Below are positions 1 to 9,620 of a DNA stretch of 64,000 nucleotides, one piece after another. The notes under the pieces were generated by a model. The model worked only from the letters and a program-made list of their open reading frames with translations, searched no databases and was not told the DNA's origin. Where the stretch lies: assembly GCF_004345645.1 (NCBI RefSeq), contig NZ_SLWS01000002.1, forward strand, positions 1,240,001-1,304,000, given 5' to 3'. Numbering within the stretch: the stretch's first letter is position 1; each line of letters starts with the position of its first letter. The DNA is from Actinocrispum wychmicini (GTDB lineage Bacteria; Actinomycetota; Actinomycetes; Mycobacteriales; Pseudonocardiaceae). A program made the position numbers and the translations under genes.

Positions 1-1584
1 CAGCCGATAGCGACCTACTTCACCTCCGTCACACTGGATCTGGTTCGCCGCGCGGCGGATGGCTCCGACGAGACGCTGAACGCGCTGGCAGTCGCTGAGC
101 AGGTCGATCAGTCGAGTGTAACCGTCACGGTGTCGTTGACCGGTCCGGACGTCGTCGTCGCTTATGACAACCTGCTCCAACGCGGCGTCGCCACAGTCAC
201 CTTGTATACAGCGTACACGGCCGTGACACCGCGCGCCGACTGGGAGAAGCAAGCCGATGGTGCGGACTACAAGTGGGTGACCGAGGGAGTTCAGACAACG
301 ATCCCCATCGGTGCCACCTTCAGCACAGACACCTACCGTTCGCGTTACACCATCACCGCGGACGGCATCACCCGGGTCATCATCGACACCAACGACCTCA
401 AGGACTTCGCCCGACAACGGTCCGAATACCGGGAACTCACGTCACTCGGGCAGGTCTCCCAGAAGTATCCGTCGCTTCGGCACCTGTTCTTCGGACAGGT
501 CAGCGGCACGGTCGTGGCTGTTCCGGCGGCGTACGGAATTGTCCGCTCCAGCGCTGGAACCAGCGCGCGATGCGAGGCGGTCGTCGACGACTCGCCGGGC
601 ACGCTCTCCGGATGCCGGTTCAAGTTCGCTTTCACGCTCGCGCCAGCCGTCGACCCTATTGACCTTGTGCGGCTGTCCGCGGACGTCGCCGCGATACCCG
701 AAGCCAAGAACCGCACCCTCCGGCTCGCCCTGCCCGCCGGCCTTGATCCACGGCACCCGCCCGACCTGACCGGGCTGTCGCCGGCCGACGCCGCGGTCAT
801 CGACGGCACGGAACCCCAGACGCTGCTCCTCACCGCGACCATCGCCGACCGGGACACCACACCCGCGATCACCGACGTCAACGTGTTCCTGCACGAGCTG
901 GCCGCCAGGACCGCACCGCTGGCCGGACAGGTCGCGGTCCGGCTCGACGACCGCTACCCGGCACCGGTCACCACCGACGCGGTGCTCAACCTCAACACCA
1001 CCGTAGGCACCGACGACATCACCGTGTCCGGCGACGAGGACTTCACCAGCCTGGTCGTCGCTAATCTCGGACCGCTGGACCTCAGGCTGACCGCGGTGGC
1101 CGACGTCGGACCCACCACCGAGTTCGGTCAGTCACCGCTCGACATCCGCCTGGCGACACACCAGACCACCCGGGTCGACAAGCCCAACGGCGGGACCATC
1201 ATGTCCACTCCGGTACTGCGGCGCTGTCTTGACATCACGCCGCCACTGGCACCCGCAGACCTGTTCCGTTACGTCGAACTGCACACGCTGACCGTGCAGT
1301 CCACCCAGCATCCGTTGAGCTTCAACGCCACCAGCATCGACTTCGTCGCGGCCGACATCCGCCAGCTCGACGTGACAGTCTCCCTACGAGACCTGCCAGC
1401 CGTACGAGTTCAGCCCTTCACGCTGACCCGCGATCACCGGATCGACTCCGTAAACGTCCAGGTCCCTGTCGACGCCGCGCTCCGCGGCCTCACCGCGACC
1501 GTTTCCATCACCGTCGACCAGACCCGTCGCATCGTGCTTGACCACGACTTCCTCGATCAACCCGTCATGATCATCACAGTCTGA
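1..1584 (+). CDS. Unknown protein, 5' end outside the window
   Basis: The frame is open from base 1 to the TGA at 1582-1584, so the gene starts outside the window; a GTG at 130 is the first internal start candidate. About 528 residues are visible. They are rich in Thr, Val and Asp with alternating hydrophobic residues, which suggests a beta-rich protein, and no transmembrane segment or catalytic motif is recognised. Its last 11 bases overlap the broken cpaF-like gene on the other strand, so this gene probably marks the edge of a rearrangement. Function unknown. Confidence 0.6.
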   Translation, partial: QPIATYFTSVTLDLVRRAADGSDETLNALAVAEQVDQSSVTVTVSLTGPDVVVAYDNLLQRGVATVTLYTAYTAVTPRADWEKQADGADYKWVTEGVQTTIPIGATFSTDTYRSRYTITADGITRVIIDTNDLKDFARQRSEYRELTSLGQVSQKYPSLRHLFFGQVSGTVVAVPAAYGIVRSSAGTSARCEAVVDDSPGTLSGCRFKFAFTLAPAVDPIDLVRLSADVAAIPEAKNRTLRLALPAGLDPRHPPDLTGLSPADAAVIDGTEPQTLLLTATIADRDTTPAITDVNVFLHELAARTAPLAGQVAVRLDDRYPAPVTTDAVLNLNTTVGTDDITVSGDEDFTSLVVANLGPLDLRLTAVADVGPTTEFGQSPLDIRLATHQTTRVDKPNGGTIMSTPVLRRCLDITPPLAPADLFRYVELHTLTVQSTQHPLSFNATSIDFVAADIRQLDVTVSLRDLPAVRVQPFTLTRDHRIDSVNVQVPVDAALRGLTATVSITVDQTRRIVLDHDFLDQPVMIITV

Positions 1585-2440
1585 TGCAGGTCGAACGTCG
1601 CCAATCCCGTCGAACCCGCAAGGTGCCACCAGTGATCAGCACGTTCTTGCGCGCTCGCACCAGCGCGCGCAGGAACTGCTCTAGGCCGGGATCGATGGTG
1701 CCGCGAGCGCGCAGCTCGGGCAGCGTGACGGTGAGGTAGCCGTGCCGGCGGATCGACAGCGCGCTCACCCCACCCGCAGTCAAACCCATCACCGCGAACA
1801 ACCTCTCCCCGCCGGGCAGCTGGAGGTTGACCGCCGGGGAGCCGTAGTCGAAGCGGCGTTCCTGGCTGGACGTACGGGCCGCCAGCAACCGAATCAGGTC
1901 GGTCAACTCCTCGTTCGACGAGGCGATCGGCGCGACCCGGGCCCGGCGGCCGTCGGCGTACTGCACGAACACCCGGTCATAGCGGTTGGCGTTGATCGTC
2001 TCCACTGTCGGGTCGTCCAACAACGGCTGCAGGCCGGCCATACCGAACAACTCGTTGATCACCTCGGCGATCACCCGTAGTTCGACCTCCCGGCCGACCA
2101 GGGACCGGTTGTCCATCAGCTCGTTCTCGCTATGCGCGGCGACCGCCTCGTCCAGGATCGCCCGCGCGAGCTCGCGACGGGCCTCCCGGGCGACCGGGGC
2201 ACCGGTGCGGCGCTGCTGGGCATCCACCCGCAACGGCAGCTCGGTACCAAGGGTGTCGCGCAGGTGCTGGCGCAGCCGCCCGACCGTCTCGGTGGCAGTC
2301 ACCGGCTCCACGCCTCCCGGTGTCGGCAGCGGGATCGGCTGCGCCCAGCTGGGGTGACCGGGCACGGCCGTCGGTTGCCAGCCGGGCGGATGTCCATGCT
2401 GGTGGTTCGGGCGCAACGACTCCGGCGGTGGATGGGTCAT
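1574..2440 (-). pseudogene. Truncated CpaF/TadA-type secretion ATPase
   Basis: The ATG overlaps the stop of the upstream CpaE-like gene (TGATG). Residues 1-60 are Pro-rich. They are followed by the N-terminal part of a CpaF/TadA/VirB11-family ATPase that would power Flp pilus assembly (for example LLDDPTVETINANRYDRVF and the SIRRHGYLTVTLPEL segment). The protein follows the family up to NVLITGGT, exactly where the Walker A lysine should come. It then ends after about 15 unrelated residues at 1574. The nucleotide-binding half is missing, so it cannot be an ATPase. No tadB or tadC gene follows. Confidence 0.85.
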
Positions 2441-3325
2441 CACTCGTACCCTCCACGTGAGCCGTTTTCCGCAGTCGGCGGTCGGGGTGTTGCGAAGCGC
2501 AAGCCGTTGGTCGAGACCGGGTTGGCGGGCACACCGGGCACCGCGCGCAGCACCGGCATCGGCTGGTTGTTGGCTGGTACCTGGCGCGGCACCACGGGAG
2601 CCTGCGCTTGTTCGGCGATGAGCACGTTCGCGACCTTGTGCGCGATCTGCCCCAACGCCGAATGCGCCGGTCCGCCACGGCGCCATCGCAGCGTGCTGGG
2701 CCGCCCGCATAACACGGCCGCACCGTGTGGATCGTCGGGAACACGGCCCAGCGGTAGCACACCGTGCTCGCGGGCTACCTCCGCGGTGGAGTACCCGTCG
2801 CCGACCAGCAACATCGCCGGATGCGCGGTCCACCGGCCAATCGCCGGCAGCCGACGGGCCAGGTGCGCGAGGTCGTCCGCGTGCGCACGGGTCAGCAACA
2901 CCATCGCGTCGGCCGAGCGCACGATCGGCATCGCCGCAGACCCGGCGTCGATCCGGCCGCAGTCCACAATCACCGCGGCCTCCGGCGCGTTCGCGGCTGC
3001 CCGCAGGACACCTGCCCCGGTGGCCGGGTCGGCCAGCGCGGACAGCGCCGCCCGCGCGCGGTCGGCGTCCGGGGGCGCGGCCACCGCCGGCAGCCCGCCC
3101 GGCAGCTCTTGCGTGTGCCGCCACAGCAACGCCGGGTCATCGCTGCGCCGGGCGGCTACCGCCAAGCTCACCAGCCCTGGCGCCGATTGCAGTGAGAACC
3201 GTGTCACGATGTCCCCGCCGGACGGGTCGGCCTCCACCAACAGCGCGCGGGCGGTCGACGGCCAACGCGACCGAGAACGTGGTCGCCCCCGGCGACCCTT
3301 TCACCGACAGCACCGCCACCAACAT
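2440..3325 (-). pseudogene. CpaE/MinD-like ATPase, apparently frameshifted
   Basis: The ATG at 3325 overlaps the stop of the SAF-domain gene and starts a P-loop segment with a deviant Walker A (VKGSPGATTFSVALA). The rest of the ATPase (LLVEADPSGGD, then AAVIVDCGRI) lies in the next frame and runs to 2440. The frames must change near 3255-3265, after FSVALA, by one extra base or two fewer. This family partners CpaF in Flp/Tad pilus systems. It is either a real frameshift, in keeping with the truncated cpaF next door, or a sequencing error. A GTG at 3240 would give a protein without the P-loop. Confidence 0.75.
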
Positions 3326-4083
3326 CACTGACCACCACCCGGGAGCATCACGATCGACAACTGCCCTGCGGGAACGGCGGCGATCTGGCGGGCGGCGGCC
3401 TGGCTCAGCTGTACCGACACCACCGTGACCTGCTGGTTGGCAGGATTGGTCACGCTGGTCACGACCGCCGGCCACACCGCAGTGGAATCCGGCGTCGGCG
3501 GGGTCGCGAGGACGGCGCCCGACAGGCCGGGCACGAACACCACCAACACGTGACTGCCCGGCGACACCTCCACCGGGAACTGGCCCGCCTTCAACGACAA
3601 CGCCGCAATCGCCTGCCCCGCCTCAGGGACACCAACCCCGCTCACCGCGTCAAGGGTCAGCAGCGCACCGGCGGGCAAGCTCTCCGACATCGTCCTCCCC
3701 AGCACACCGGCCGCCTGGCTCGCGTCCACAACAGACACTCCAGGGTCGACAGCGACGGAGGCTTCCTTGAGATCCTGCGCGGCCAGTACCTGCCCAACCG
3801 CCACCGGCCGCGCCAACGCCAAGACCGTTTCCCGGTTCCCAGAGTTCAGCGACACCACCAGGAACGCCGCGGCACACGCCACCACCAACAGAACACCCAG
3901 CAGCAAGTGCGGGAGGCTGCGCCGCCGTTTCGTACCGCGCAGCCGCGAGGCGGGCTTCTTGCCGTCCGCGACCCACGGATCGCTGGCCGACCTCGCGGGT
4001 CGGTCCGTGTCCGGCTGAGTCGCGATGTTGATGGTCACGCCGGTACCTCCTCCAGACATGGGGGTAGTGCGCCGCGTCGCCAC
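3325..4083 (-). CDS. SAF-domain, CpaB/RcpC-like pilus assembly protein
   Basis: 252 residues from a GTG at 4083; an ATG at 4059 is an equally good start. The N-terminus is cytoplasmic and basic. One transmembrane helix follows (around residues 60-82, LLLGVLLVVACAAAFLVVSL), then a SAF domain beginning LARPVAVGQVLAAQDL with a conserved GRTMSESLPAGALLTL stretch. CpaB/RcpC proteins with this layout sit in the periplasmic part of Flp pilus machines. It is the third gene of the minus-strand operon and overlaps the CpaE-like gene by one base. Confidence 0.75.
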   Translation of the reverse strand: MATRRTTPMSGGGTGVTINIATQPDTDRPARSASDPWVADGKKPASRLRGTKRRRSLPHLLLGVLLVVACAAAFLVVSLNSGNRETVLALARPVAVGQVLAAQDLKEASVAVDPGVSVVDASQAAGVLGRTMSESLPAGALLTLDAVSGVGVPEAGQAIAALSLKAGQFPVEVSPGSHVLVVFVPGLSGAVLATPPTPDSTAVWPAVVTSVTNPANQQVTVVSVQLSQAAARQIAAVPAGQLSIVMLPGGGQ

Positions 4084-4141
4084 GATTCGGTAGCGAGCAG
4101 ACAGACGAGTCAGGTGTTTGTGTTGTTATGAAGGAGGTGGC

Positions 4142-5005
4142 TCAGCCGCCGCCGTTGTTGAGAGCCTGAGACTCGGCGACACGGAAGACCGCGTTGCCGG
4201 TGGTAGTCAGGTCCGGGAACGTTCCGCCTTGGCCCGCGCCCGCCCAGGTGACTGTCCAGTGCACCGTCGCGGCAACCGGGAAAACTTGCTCTGCCTGTCG
4301 TGCGGACGAGGTGCGGTAGGTGTGGCCGCAGTCCGGCGACGACGCCTTCGGGTCGCTACCGGTCCGGAACGGCGTGCCCGCACCGGTACACGTCACCGTG
4401 CTGCCGTCGCCCATCGACCACGACACCGACGCCGGCGTCGCGGTGGCTGTCACTGACACGCCCGGCACGGAGGCCGTCGCCGACACAGGGCCCCACCCGC
4501 TCGACAACCACAACCACGTCGGCAGGTTCACCAATTGAACGCCAACCGGATTCGCCGCGATCGCCGGAGTCGGCAACCGCAACCGCTTACGCGCCAACTC
4601 AGCGACCTGAGCTGGTGACAAGACAGGCACGGGGTTCTCGCCTGCGGGGATCCACACCGGTCCGTAACCGTTCTTCCCGTCAGCCGAGCACAGGACGAAG
4701 AACCATCCGCCTGCACTCGCCGATTGGCCGGAGGGTGGCGGTGGCGGGTTGTCCACAGGCACTGTCTTACAGGCAAACGGATCCCAATCCGAGTTATCCC
4801 CACCTCCGGAAGACCCAGGGGCTTGATGACCGCCCAACGATGAACCGCCGCCATGACCTGAGCCGACGTTGATGTCGCAGGCGGGGGATGGAACTTGACT
4901 GCAGCTTGTAATACCCCAGCCATCGGCCAAGGCGGTTGTGGTACCGCCAAGCACGCAGATCGCGATGCTCGCCGGAACGATCGCCAAACGTCGCACGGTC
5001 AACAC
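4142..5005 (-). CDS. Secreted Trp/Gly/Pro-rich protein with a PKD-like segment
   Basis: The GTG at 5005, preceded by CTGGGGA and overlapping the end of the lipoprotein gene, gives a signal peptide (VRRLAIVPASIAICVLGG, cleavage near ALADG). A Ser/Gly/Pro-rich linker follows, then a C-terminal beta-rich region with SWSMGDGSTVTC and CGHTYR, as in PKD-like folds. An in-frame ATG at 5044 would start 13 residues earlier. Similar proteins accompany the Flp/Tad genes of actinomycetes, so it may be part of the pilus envelope apparatus. That role is inferred from position only. Confidence 0.65.
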   Translation of the reverse strand: MLTVRRLAIVPASIAICVLGGTTTALADGWGITSCSQVPSPACDINVGSGHGGGSSLGGHQAPGSSGGGDNSDWDPFACKTVPVDNPPPPPSGQSASAGGWFFVLCSADGKNGYGPVWIPAGENPVPVLSPAQVAELARKRLRLPTPAIAANPVGVQLVNLPTWLWLSSGWGPVSATASVPGVSVTATATPASVSWSMGDGSTVTCTGAGTPFRTGSDPKASSPDCGHTYRTSSARQAEQVFPVAATVHWTVTWAGAGQGGTFPDLTTTGNAVFRVAESQALNNGGG

Positions 5006-5595
5006 GTCCCCAGGTCGTGCACGCCAAAGTCGGAGACTCGCCACACACCGTCGACCTGCCTCTCAACGATGGCATTGATCAACCGGCGGCCACCGGGAGT
5101 ATCGGCGAGCTGTCCATTGTCCGCCCGATACTTCAGCCACTGTGACGAGTCACCACAATCGGAGACAACGATCTTGCTCGGATTGTCGGAGGGATCGACC
5201 GAGCTCACGGTAGGATTCAAGATCGGCTGGCCTTTAGTCACCAAGCCGCTGTCGCTATCCGTGCGCAGCCCGTGCGTCAGGTTCGTCAATGCGATCCCAG
5301 TCGCGTGCTCGCCCAGCTTCGGGGACTGCCAGTCCGATGTCGTCCCGGCGGAGACGAAGTCCTGCCACATGCCGCGGTACGACGCCAGGGCATCCTGCTT
5401 GGCCCTGTCCACAACGGACAAGGCGGTGGTCGAGGCAACCGAGGTTGGCGCCTGCACAGTCGGCTGCACCGTCCCGGATGGAGGGTTGCTCGTCGTGCCG
5501 GAACCGCAGGCTGGAACAGCCATCAACGCAACTCCGGCAACGAGAACCGCCGCTGCCCTACGTTTCCCACCGATCACGACCTTGCTGGCTATCAC
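4999..5595 (-). CDS. Putative lipoprotein
   Basis: 198 residues. A lipoprotein signal peptide is visible: basic N-terminus, hydrophobic stretch AAAVLVAGVALM and a lipobox-like VPAC at Cys30. A Thr/Ser/Pro linker then leads to a small domain with SYRGMWQDFVSAG and a C-terminal WRVSDFGVHDLGTC. It is the first gene of the pilus-like operon and overlaps the next gene by a few bases. The domain looks like the SnoaL/NTF2-type folds of secreted actinobacterial lipoproteins, but I cannot assign a function. Confidence 0.7.
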   Translation of the reverse strand: MIASKVVIGGKRRAAAVLVAGVALMAVPACGSGTTSNPPSGTVQPTVQAPTSVASTTALSVVDRAKQDALASYRGMWQDFVSAGTTSDWQSPKLGEHATGIALTNLTHGLRTDSDSGLVTKGQPILNPTVSSVDPSDNPSKIVVSDCGDSSQWLKYRADNGQLADTPGGRRLINAIVERQVDGVWRVSDFGVHDLGTC

Positions 5596-5812
5596 AGCCC
5601 CCGCTCCCGCCCTCGCAGAGAAGTTCGTCTAACGTCAAAGTGACCTACACCACGTCTACACAGTGATCCTTACCGATTGCAAAGCGTGCCAGTGACTGAC
5701 TTTGAAGTCGGAATGCGCCGACCGAGGAATGTTCACTCTTTCGGGCGAACACCGTTATCTCTCGTGGACCCGTCAGATAACACTGGGGTGCGACCAGCGG
5801 CCGTCTTGAGGA

Positions 5813-6508
5813 GTGACATGGCAGCGCACCGACTACGCCACGTCGCCGAGAGCGACGCCGGCTGATGTCCGTCGGTGTCGTGGCCGCGCGTGGGGCGGCG
5901 TCGGGTTCCTCGTGGGTGCAGCCTTGACGTTCGTCTACCCACGGCTACTCGTCTCAGCTTCATCCAACCTGCTGATGATAAGACTCGTTGCACCGCTCTT
6001 GACAGCGCTCGCTTTCGGTAGCCTCGCCTGGCGCTTCAATCATCAGTTTGACCTGTTGCCGTACAGCGTTCTCGCGGCTGTTGGAGTAGCACTGGGTCTG
6101 ATCGATATTGCTGAACAACGGCTGCCCAGCGTCTTGATCTATTCCGGCGTCGCACTCGTCAGCGGATTGTTGGCAACTTCAGCCGTTCTGTACTCACGGG
6201 GACCAGACCTTGTGCGGGCGTTCACCGGCCTGGCCGTCGTCGCGGCCTTGTATCTGGTCCTGGCATTGGTGTCCGGTGGCGGGCTCGGTGCAGGAGACGT
6301 GAAGTTGGGTGGCCTGCTAGGGCTGGCCCTAGGCTGGTCGGGCTGGTCGACCGTCATCTCGGCCACGTTCCTGGCATGGTTCACCGCGGCCCTCGCATGG
6401 ATGATCCTCAGGGTGGCACGGCGACGGCCACGGAACTCGCTGCTGCCGATGGGACCGTTCCTGTTGCTCGGAGCGTTGCTCACCACAACAACCCTGACGC
6501 CAACCTGA
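5813..6508 (+). CDS. Prepilin peptidase, A24 (TadV/PilD-like)
   Basis: About 231 residues with seven or so hydrophobic segments. Both catalytic aspartates of type IV prepilin peptidases are present: Asp98 in GLIDIAEQRLP and Asp162 in the GxGD motif GGGLGAGDVKLGG. The enzyme cuts the leader of pilins at the membrane. The N-terminal methyltransferase domain of classical PilD is absent, as in TadV/CpaA. The start is uncertain: GTG 5813 sits directly on GAGGA, and downstream GTGs are possible. It diverges from the decayed pilus operon and appears intact although its partners are broken. Confidence 0.85.
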   Translation: MTWQRTDYATSPRATPADVRRCRGRAWGGVGFLVGAALTFVYPRLLVSASSNLLMIRLVAPLLTALAFGSLAWRFNHQFDLLPYSVLAAVGVALGLIDIAEQRLPSVLIYSGVALVSGLLATSAVLYSRGPDLVRAFTGLAVVAALYLVLALVSGGGLGAGDVKLGGLLGLALGWSGWSTVISATFLAWFTAALAWMILRVARRRPRNSLLPMGPFLLLGALLTTTTLTPT

Positions 6509-6536
6509 CCTCGACATACCTTCGCGTCGTAACGAC

Positions 6537-7472
6537 TCAGAACTCAGCCCAAGTGGCGGCGCTGCCGCTCCTGATCCCGTCAAGGCGTTCTCGAAGGGCT
6601 CGTGCCAACGCGGGTTCCTGGGGTGCGCGACGCAATGGTCCGGAGAGTTGGACAAGATCTCTCATTGCCAGCAGCGTGGGGAAGCCGGACCAGCTGGATA
6701 AGTCATAGCCGTACGCTTGGACAAATTCCCGCGCCCAGCTGGGTCCACGCCCGTAACGGCGGGTCGCGTGGAAGGACGGGACCAGGTCGATCTCGCGGGG
6801 ACCCCAGCAGACGGAGTCCCAGTCCCCCAAGACGGTGGCGTTAGAACCTGCAACGGTGTTCCAGAGCACGTTGCCGGCCCAGGCGTCGCCATGGATGAGT
6901 CCCCAGCCGAGAGGCCAGTCGAAGCCCTTCAGTTCGCCGCGGATCGTGGTGATGTGGTCGAGCAACCAGCGCTGTTCCTCGGAACTGATCGCGTCTAGAA
7001 CGGAAGATGCGCGTACAGCGGTTTCCAGTGATCGCAGTGGGTTCCATCGGGGCAGCGTCACCGGTGGCCGCGGAAGGTCGTGCAGACGCCGGACAAGTGC
7101 GCCCAGGTGCGCGGACGTTGGCTTGCGATCGCGGTCGGGCTGCGGGTAGTAGGTCCAGAAGGTTGCAGTTGTCGTCTCGTCCACGGTGATCGGCTCGGTT
7201 GCTGGAATCGGGGCGGTCGCGGGGAAGTCGTGGTCGATGAAGAGCCAGCGCGTGATCCGGAGGCTCGTTGTTGCGAGTCGCACGCCCTGCGGGCCGTATA
7301 AGAGGCGAACGACAGCGTTATGAGCGGGCAGCACGTAGACCGCGTTCGCGTAGTGGTGGACCAGCCGAGCGCCTCTGGGGTCGAGACCGGCGACTCCGCA
7401 GGCACGTAGAAGAGCGTGTCGCACCTGTGCGGTTTCTTCGCCGTTCTTGGTGGGATTGTCCTTGCCGTTCAC
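6537..7472 (-). CDS. Aminoglycoside phosphotransferase-family kinase
   Basis: 311 residues with the protein-kinase-like APH fold signatures: the catalytic loop LIHGDAWAGNVLW (His194, Asp196, Asn201) and the metal-binding GDWDSVCWGPREIDL (Asp217/Asp219). The GTG start overlaps the stop of the HTH/TPR gene (GTGA), so the two are translationally coupled. APH-fold enzymes phosphorylate antibiotics, sugars, choline or other small molecules. The substrate cannot be told here, and the coupling to a regulator gives no clear hint of resistance. Confidence 0.8.
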   Translation of the reverse strand: MNGKDNPTKNGEETAQVRHALLRACGVAGLDPRGARLVHHYANAVYVLPAHNAVVRLLYGPQGVRLATTSLRITRWLFIDHDFPATAPIPATEPITVDETTTATFWTYYPQPDRDRKPTSAHLGALVRRLHDLPRPPVTLPRWNPLRSLETAVRASSVLDAISSEEQRWLLDHITTIRGELKGFDWPLGWGLIHGDAWAGNVLWNTVAGSNATVLGDWDSVCWGPREIDLVPSFHATRRYGRGPSWAREFVQAYGYDLSSWSGFPTLLAMRDLVQLSGPLRRAPQEPALARALRERLDGIRSGSAATWAEF

Positions 7473-9070
7473 GAACCGGAGATCTCTCGCGGCACGAGGT
7501 CGTAGCTTTCGATAGCTGCCCGCACATTGTCAGCCAGGTGCGAGCCGCGATAACGGTGATGGGCCAATGTGGACGCAAGCGTCGACATCGGACCGCGAAG
7601 GGGTTCGATGCGGAGATCAGCCGGCAGCGTGAGCACTGGCTGGAGCGCGTCACGCATACCGTCGAGGTCGTTGGTCGCGAGTCGTGCGGCAGCGACATCC
7701 AGCCGGGCGAGCGCGACGTCACCGTACGAACTCTGTTCCGGCGGGCCGTCTGTGTAACTAGCGATCGCCGCGAGAGCGTTCTGCTCGGCACTCTCGTGTT
7801 GCCCGAGTAGCAGGTTGGCTTCGGCGGAGAAGAATTCCTGTTTGGCGTCGGGAAAGGACAGAATGCCGCCGATGTCGTCGAGCTCAGCTATCTCGCCGTT
7901 GCCCCCTACCTGCTCGCGGGTGTGTTCAGCGGCGGCCAGCGCAGCACGCGCCTGCTCGTGTTGCCCAACGCGCGCGGCGAGCCTAGCCTCGTAGCTGGCC
8001 AGGCGCACGGCGGCTGTACCAGGTACTCGCGAGCGCGCCAACTCCTCGCCCGCAGCACGGAGATGGCGCAACGCATCCTTGGGACGATTCGCGGCTTCGG
8101 CAAGCAGTGCCTGGGTGCCGAGCGCCCAGGCATGGAGTTCAACGTGATCGGCCTCCTGGGCGCACAGCTGCGCGAGCTGGGCGTGCGTGACCCCGGAGGA
8201 TCGGTGGCCCAGGACATGGGAGGCGTGGGCGAGCACGACACATGCCATGCCGGTGAGCGCGTACAGGGCGCGCGACCGACGCAGCGGCTGATGTTCGTAG
8301 AGGTGCGCCAGCAGCGTGGAGCGCAACCGGACGAGTCGTGGGAACAACACGGCGGCCGGCTGATGTAGGAAGAGACCACTCAATTCACTGAGCTGGCTGC
8401 GATAAATGTCCATGGTCGTTCGGCCCAACTCGCTGGATTCCGTCCACACCGCGAAATCTCGAGACTCGTCGGCGACAGCCAGCACGAGACGATCGAGGTT
8501 GTGCTCACCCGTGAAACCAAGTAGGGCGGCCACACGCTCAGCAGGTCGCGTTTGACATCTGCGCTCGTCAGTTTCGCTGAGGAGCGACCGGCGAGCCGGG
8601 CGGGCAACCACAGCACCGGTACGCGGCACCACCATCGCCTCGTCCGCCGGGGCGTCGCTGACAGCTGGTGATGCCTGGGTGGCCCTCAGCACGACTTGGT
8701 CACGGCGGGGGAGCTTGTCAATGTCCGTACGACTGATCAGACGATGAGGAGCCGTCCCGTAGACCACCGCCAATACCGCGAGGTTGTACGCCGTCGGTGC
8801 CTTCGCGCCGCGCGCAGCCGGCCACTGTTCCAGCTTGGAGATCAGGCTGGCGTCGACCCTGGCCCCATCGTCACCCATGACCTCGTTGTAGCGGGACGCC
8901 GCCTGCATCTGGGTCAGGTCGGCCGCGTATCGATAGGCGGCGAGCGACGTGAACTGCCAGCGAGCCCGGAACTCCTCGGCAATCTCCTCGACTGAACTGC
9001 CTCGAGTGAGCATCACCGCCCGCAGCTCATCGCGCGCAGCCTTGTCCCCTGGCTTGCCTGGTCGCCCCAT
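7469..9070 (-). CDS. Large HTH/TPR-like transcriptional regulator
   Basis: 533 residues from the ATG at 9070, chosen because GGAAGG lies just upstream. Residues 1-110 resemble an atypical XRE-type DNA-binding region (GSSVEEIAEEFRARW, later SLISKLEQWP). From about 190 onward the protein is a string of Ala/Leu-rich helical pairs typical of TPR repeats (QLAQLCAQEADHVELHAWAL, AEANLLLGQHESAEQNALAA). Proteins of this shape are common actinomycete regulators that sense a peptide or metabolite through the TPR part. It is coupled to the downstream kinase gene. Confidence 0.75.
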   Translation of the reverse strand: MGRPGKPGDKAARDELRAVMLTRGSSVEEIAEEFRARWQFTSLAAYRYAADLTQMQAASRYNEVMGDDGARVDASLISKLEQWPAARGAKAPTAYNLAVLAVVYGTAPHRLISRTDIDKLPRRDQVVLRATQASPAVSDAPADEAMVVPRTGAVVARPARRSLLSETDERRCQTRPAERVAALLGFTGEHNLDRLVLAVADESRDFAVWTESSELGRTTMDIYRSQLSELSGLFLHQPAAVLFPRLVRLRSTLLAHLYEHQPLRRSRALYALTGMACVVLAHASHVLGHRSSGVTHAQLAQLCAQEADHVELHAWALGTQALLAEAANRPKDALRHLRAAGEELARSRVPGTAAVRLASYEARLAARVGQHEQARAALAAAEHTREQVGGNGEIAELDDIGGILSFPDAKQEFFSAEANLLLGQHESAEQNALAAIASYTDGPPEQSSYGDVALARLDVAAARLATNDLDGMRDALQPVLTLPADLRIEPLRGPMSTLASTLAHHRYRGSHLADNVRAAIESYDLVPREISGS

Positions 9071-9479
9071 GTCGCCTTCCGATCGCCGGTCACCACCCAG
9101 CGTGACGTGTCGATGGCATCGGATCAAGGCATGGCGTTCGAGGCCCTGTTGAACCCGGTGCAACAAATGCACCGCGCGCGGCGCATCTGTGCAGGTCAAC
9201 AGCGATCTAGGGAGGTCGGACAAGCGTTGGTCGTCCGGTCGGTGACCCACGCTGCGGGGAACGGTTGTCTAGCTGTTGTCCGCCGATGACCACCTGAAAG
9301 GCGAAGAGACCGTGGCAACCAGCACCGTAGCGAACGGACCGCTTCGTCGGCGTGGGCAGAGCGCACATGGCCCTCTGCCCCGACCGCCACAGGATGTCGC
9401 CGTCACCGGCTGCGCATCCGGCACCCCTCGCCCCGGGTCGTACGGGTCGGCCCCGATCAGACGTGGGAGGTGACTGGCG

Positions 9480-9620
9480 ATGGGAAAGCACCAGCGCGCA
9501 ACACCCCTGATCCACCTGATGGCCAAGTTGGGATGGCAACGCGATCCCGACTTTGTGGACGGTGCGCTGCCGCGACGGGCACGGCAGGCGAGCACGTCTG
9601 AGAATCCGCCTGACCGCTAG
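9480..9620 (+). CDS. Small unknown ORF upstream of the XRE-DUF5753 gene
   Basis: A 46-codon ORF (MGKHQRATPLIHLMAKLGWQ...) with a good ribosome binding site (GGGAGGTG, about 9 bases upstream). It overlaps the next small ORF by 68 bases in another frame. Short basic ORFs of this kind often precede XRE-DUF5753 genes in actinomycetes, but no function is known to me. A second short frame lies just upstream (GTG 9312 to 9473, Arg/Pro-rich) and is even less certain. Confidence 0.35.
   Translation: MGKHQRATPLIHLMAKLGWQRDPDFVDGALPRRARQASTSENPPDR

Noticed and set aside
6537..7472. Antibiotic resistance by the APH-type protein
   Set aside because: APH-fold kinases are broad, and nothing in the sequence or context points to a drug substrate.
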